Shown: piece by piece, positions 13,398 through 14,996 of the stretch | How positions within the stretch are numbered: the first letter of the stretch is position 1 | Layout: the number at the start of each line of letters is the position of its first letter | Source of the DNA: CAZKTF01 sp964555565 | GTDB taxonomy: Bacteria; Planctomycetota; JAJSAM01; JAKLKS01 | Length of the DNA: 14,996 bases | NCBI GenBank assembly: GCA_964555565.1 | Contig: CAZKTF010000073.1 | Coordinates: 1-14,996 of the forward strand | Reading direction: 5' to 3' | Notes under the pieces: generated by a model | The model's input: the letters and a program-made list of their open reading frames with translations, nothing else | The model's database searches: none | Told to the model about the DNA's origin: nothing | Position numbers and translations under genes: made by a program

Positions 13398-14138
13398 TCA
13401 AGACGCGGCCGGGAACCGCGCGCCTAACCACTCCCGCGCCACGCGGCGCATCTCCGGGGTGAACTCGTGGCCCCCGTCCATCTCCCGGAACTCCGCCGCG
13501 AGGCCCGCCGCGGCCGCGCGCTCCAGGCTCTCCCGCGAGGGACCGGGGCGCACCGCGACGTCCTCGCGCCCGTGGAGCCCGAGCACCGGCAGCCCCCGGG
13601 CCGCCGGGAGCCGGTCCACGAGAGCCTCCACCTTGAGGCGCCCCCCCACGAGGACGGCGGCCCGGAACAGGTCGGGGTGGCGCACCGCCGTGACCCCCGC
13701 GAGGTAGGCCCCCTGGGAGAACCCGAGGAGGGCCACGCGCGCGGGGTCGGTCTCCTCCGCGCCGGGCATCCGATCCCGCCCCTCCCGCCGGGCCCGGAGC
13801 ACCAGGTCCACGAGGAAGGACTCCGCGTGGGCGAGGCTCGCGCGGAAGGCCGGCGTGTCCCCGTCGTACACGTACCAGGAGGCGCCCGGGGGGGTCCCGC
13901 GCCCGCCTGCCCGCCCGTCGCGCGGGATCGGCCCCTCCGGGAGGAGGAGCCCCCAGCCCGGGGGCGTCGCGTCGAGGGCCTCCGCCTCGAAGCGCGCCGG
14001 GACGTCCCCCTTCCCGTGGAGCGCCACGAGGAGCGGGACCGGCCCCGCCGTGCCCGCCGGCAGGAGCAGGCGGTAGGGGACCTGGCGCTCGTAGGGGGCG
14101 AAGCCCTCGAGGAGGCGCAGGTCGGCTCCCCGCGTCAG
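13398..14138 (-). CDS. Alpha/beta hydrolase (phospholipase/carboxylesterase-like)
   Basis: With the start I prefer, the protein has 246 residues. The catalytic Ser is S141 in LLGFSQGA, Asp D193 in HGREDVAV and His H224 in DGGHEF, with the oxyanion strand PLLVALHGKGD. The first canonical start codon in frame is GTG 14027, but starting there would cut through that strand; the preceding 37 codons (LTRGADLRLLEGFAPYERQV and onward) read as typical hydrolase N-terminus. The only sensible upstream start is CTG at 14138, which overlaps the TGA stop of the regulator gene in a 4-base CTGA. I infer translational coupling from that gene. If a canonical start is required, use 14027. There is no signal peptide, so it is probably cytoplasmic; the substrate is unknown. 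Confidence 0.75.
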   Translation of the reverse strand: MTRGADLRLLEGFAPYERQVPYRLLLPAGTAGPVPLLVALHGKGDVPARFEAEALDATPPGWGLLLPEGPIPRDGRAGGRGTPPGASWYVYDGDTPAFRASLAHAESFLVDLVLRARREGRDRMPGAEETDPARVALLGFSQGAYLAGVTAVRHPDLFRAAVLVGGRLKVEALVDRLPAARGLPVLGLHGREDVAVRPGPSRESLERAAAAGLAAEFREMDGGHEFTPEMRRVAREWLGARFPAAS

Positions 14139-14773
14139 CCCTTCCGGCCGATCTTGTAGCGGCAGGCGCCGTCCCCCGAGAGGATGTGCTCGACCCGTTC
14201 CACGGGAACGTGGAGCGCGCGGCGGAAGGTGTCGGCCTCGATGCGGCAGACCTCGGGCCAGCGGCGCGCGATCTCGGCGATGGGGCAGTGGTGCTCCACG
14301 AGGTCGGGACCCTCGCGCGGCCCGCCCCCCGCCCCCTCCTCACGGCAGAGGTACCCTTCCCCGTCGCGGAGGGCCGCGAGGATGCGGACGCGCTCGCCGA
14401 GGGGCTTCCCGTCGAGGGCCACCCGGTAGCCGGCGAGGAGACGCTCCGCGCGGGCCTCCAGGCCCTGCACGACCGCCGCCCGTCCCGAGATCCGCTCGAC
14501 CTCCTCGAGGACCTCGATGGCGAGCATCCCGGAGCGCTGCGGGAACAGCGCCGAGGCGGCCTCGGTCAGGGAGTACACCCGCGCGGGCCGTCCGCGCCCC
14601 TGCCGGAGGGAGGTCGCGCGCACGAGGCCGTCGCGCGCGAGGTCCGTGAGGTGGTGCCGCACGGCCATGGTGCACAGGCCGAACCGCCGCGCCATCTCGG
14701 GGACCGTGCCGGGACCCTCGCGCCGGAGCGTCTCCAGCAGGCGGCTGCGGGTGGGCTCCGGCTCTTCAGGCAC
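14135..14773 (-). CDS. SufR-like HTH transcriptional regulator with C-terminal cysteines
   Basis: Protein of 212 residues. The N-terminal winged helix-turn-helix includes GTVPEMARRFGLCTMAVRHH and the wing RQGRGRPARVYSLT. The C-terminal region has EHHCPIAEIARRWPEVCRIE and later GDGACRYKI, spaced C-x12-C-x27-C, with another Cys at YLCREE. This resembles SufR-family regulators, which sense iron-sulfur status through a cysteine-bound cluster; SufR itself has C-x12-C-x13-C-x14-C, so one ligand position is absent or shifted here. The target is unknown. The open frame runs back to an ATG at 14824, but those residues come from repeat DNA, so I choose GTG 14773, with TACACT 7 nt upstream and no Shine-Dalgarno. 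It overlaps the downstream hydrolase by 4 bp. Confidence 0.83.
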   Translation of the reverse strand: MPEEPEPTRSRLLETLRREGPGTVPEMARRFGLCTMAVRHHLTDLARDGLVRATSLRQGRGRPARVYSLTEAASALFPQRSGMLAIEVLEEVERISGRAAVVQGLEARAERLLAGYRVALDGKPLGERVRILAALRDGEGYLCREEGAGGGPREGPDLVEHHCPIAEIARRWPEVCRIEADTFRRALHVPVERVEHILSGDGACRYKIGRKG

Positions 14774-14786
14774 GGGGCGAAGTGTA
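14774..14786 (-). promoter_or_regulatory. Candidate leaderless -10 box for the SufR-like gene
   Basis: On the minus strand, TACACT (14781-14786) is followed by 7 nt and GTG 14773, the same layout as for the methyltransferase. The 9-mer CGAAGTGTA containing it (14778-14786) is repeated at 14906-14914, upstream of the gene. No clear -35. Confidence 0.38.
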
Positions 14787-14793
14787 ACCGCCA

Positions 14794-14866
14794 GAGAGGT
14801 CAGACCCCGGGCGCCTCGCGTCACGTGCTGCGCCGCCCCCTGGGCGCCCGAGGTCAGACCCCTGGG
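14794..14866. repeat. Palindromic repeat element A, copy 3 (variant inner arms)
   Basis: The left arm AGGTCAGACCCCGGGCGCC (14797-14815) and the reverse complement of the right arm (14842-14860) agree except at the core, which is GGTCAGACCCC on one side and GGGTCTGACCTC on the other when read outward. The core palindrome family is the same as at 2453 and 3275, but the inner GCGTTTGCAAACGC is replaced by GGGCGCC. It lies just upstream of the SufR-like gene. Confidence 0.7.
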
Positions 14867-14964
14867 CGAGCGGTCACCGAGGGGTCACGTGGGTGACGGC
14901 GTCCCCGAAGTGTAGCGAGGGCGGTTCGACGAGGGGCGGGGCCCCGGGCGTGGTGGGGCTCCCC

Positions 14965-14990
14965 GAGAGGTCAGACCCCGGGCGCCTCGC
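14965..14990. repeat. Repeat element A, partial copy at the window edge
   Basis: A 26-bp exact direct copy of 14794-14819 (it begins GAGAGGTCAGACCCC and ends GGGCGCCTCGC), 171 bp downstream. The rest of the element runs beyond the window. Between the copies, 14867-14964 holds a 6-bp hairpin GTCACC/GGTGAC (14873-14896) and no gene that I can support. Confidence 0.75.
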
Positions 14991-14996
14991 CTGACG

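Noticed and set aside
13180..14343. Minus-strand ORF of 387 codons over the hydrolase and regulator genes
   Set aside because: It is out of frame with both genes, low-complexity, and lacks the catalytic and HTH motifs found in the chosen frames.
14774..14824. N-terminal extension of the SufR-like regulator from ATG 14824
   Set aside because: It reads through repeat A copy 3 and the promoter-like box; GTG 14773 fits better.

Overview
The window is very G+C-rich bacterial DNA with dense coding on both strands. I see no tRNA, rRNA, CRISPR array or transposase gene. The gene content suggests a Planctomycetota-type or similar deep-branching environmental bacterium. The clues are a large secreted Cys-rich protein joining a metallopeptidase-like region, HEAT repeats and a von Willebrand A domain; a secreted CPLC/CPTC protein of unknown function; a pseudopilin; stand-alone receiver proteins; and MiaE. 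This assignment is inference from content, not from a marker gene.

Layout. 1-1613: a stand-alone response regulator, then a 126-bp structured repeat, then a cyclic-nucleotide-binding/DUF1003 membrane protein. 1655-4755: a minus-strand run (MiaE, dienelactone-hydrolase-like lipoprotein, SAM methyltransferase), interrupted by one plus-strand secreted-protein gene that is bracketed by two copies of a palindromic repeat. 4840-7180: two receiver proteins and a trans-sulfuration PLP enzyme on the plus strand. 7181-9009: a minus-strand peroxiredoxin and a persulfide dioxygenase-rhodanese fusion. 9126-11972: the large HEAT/vWA protein. 12034-12774: a pseudopilin. 12942-13256: a 7Fe-type ferredoxin. 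13398-14773: a SufR-like regulator followed by an alpha/beta hydrolase. 14794-14996: more copies of the palindromic repeat.

How genes fit together. The PLP gamma-lyase-type enzyme, the persulfide dioxygenase-rhodanese and the peroxiredoxin form a plausible neighbourhood for making and removing reactive sulfur and peroxide. MiaE and the lipoprotein hydrolase are 9 bp apart and probably form one operon. The regulator and the terminal hydrolase overlap by 4 bp, and the hydrolase appears to use a non-canonical CTG start.

The most unusual layer is non-coding. At least four families of inverted-repeat elements sit exactly at gene ends. Some supply or touch stop codons, and some create false N-terminal extensions of neighbouring ORFs. 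In addition, three minus-strand genes share a TAnACT box 7-8 nt before the start codon, which suggests leaderless transcription.
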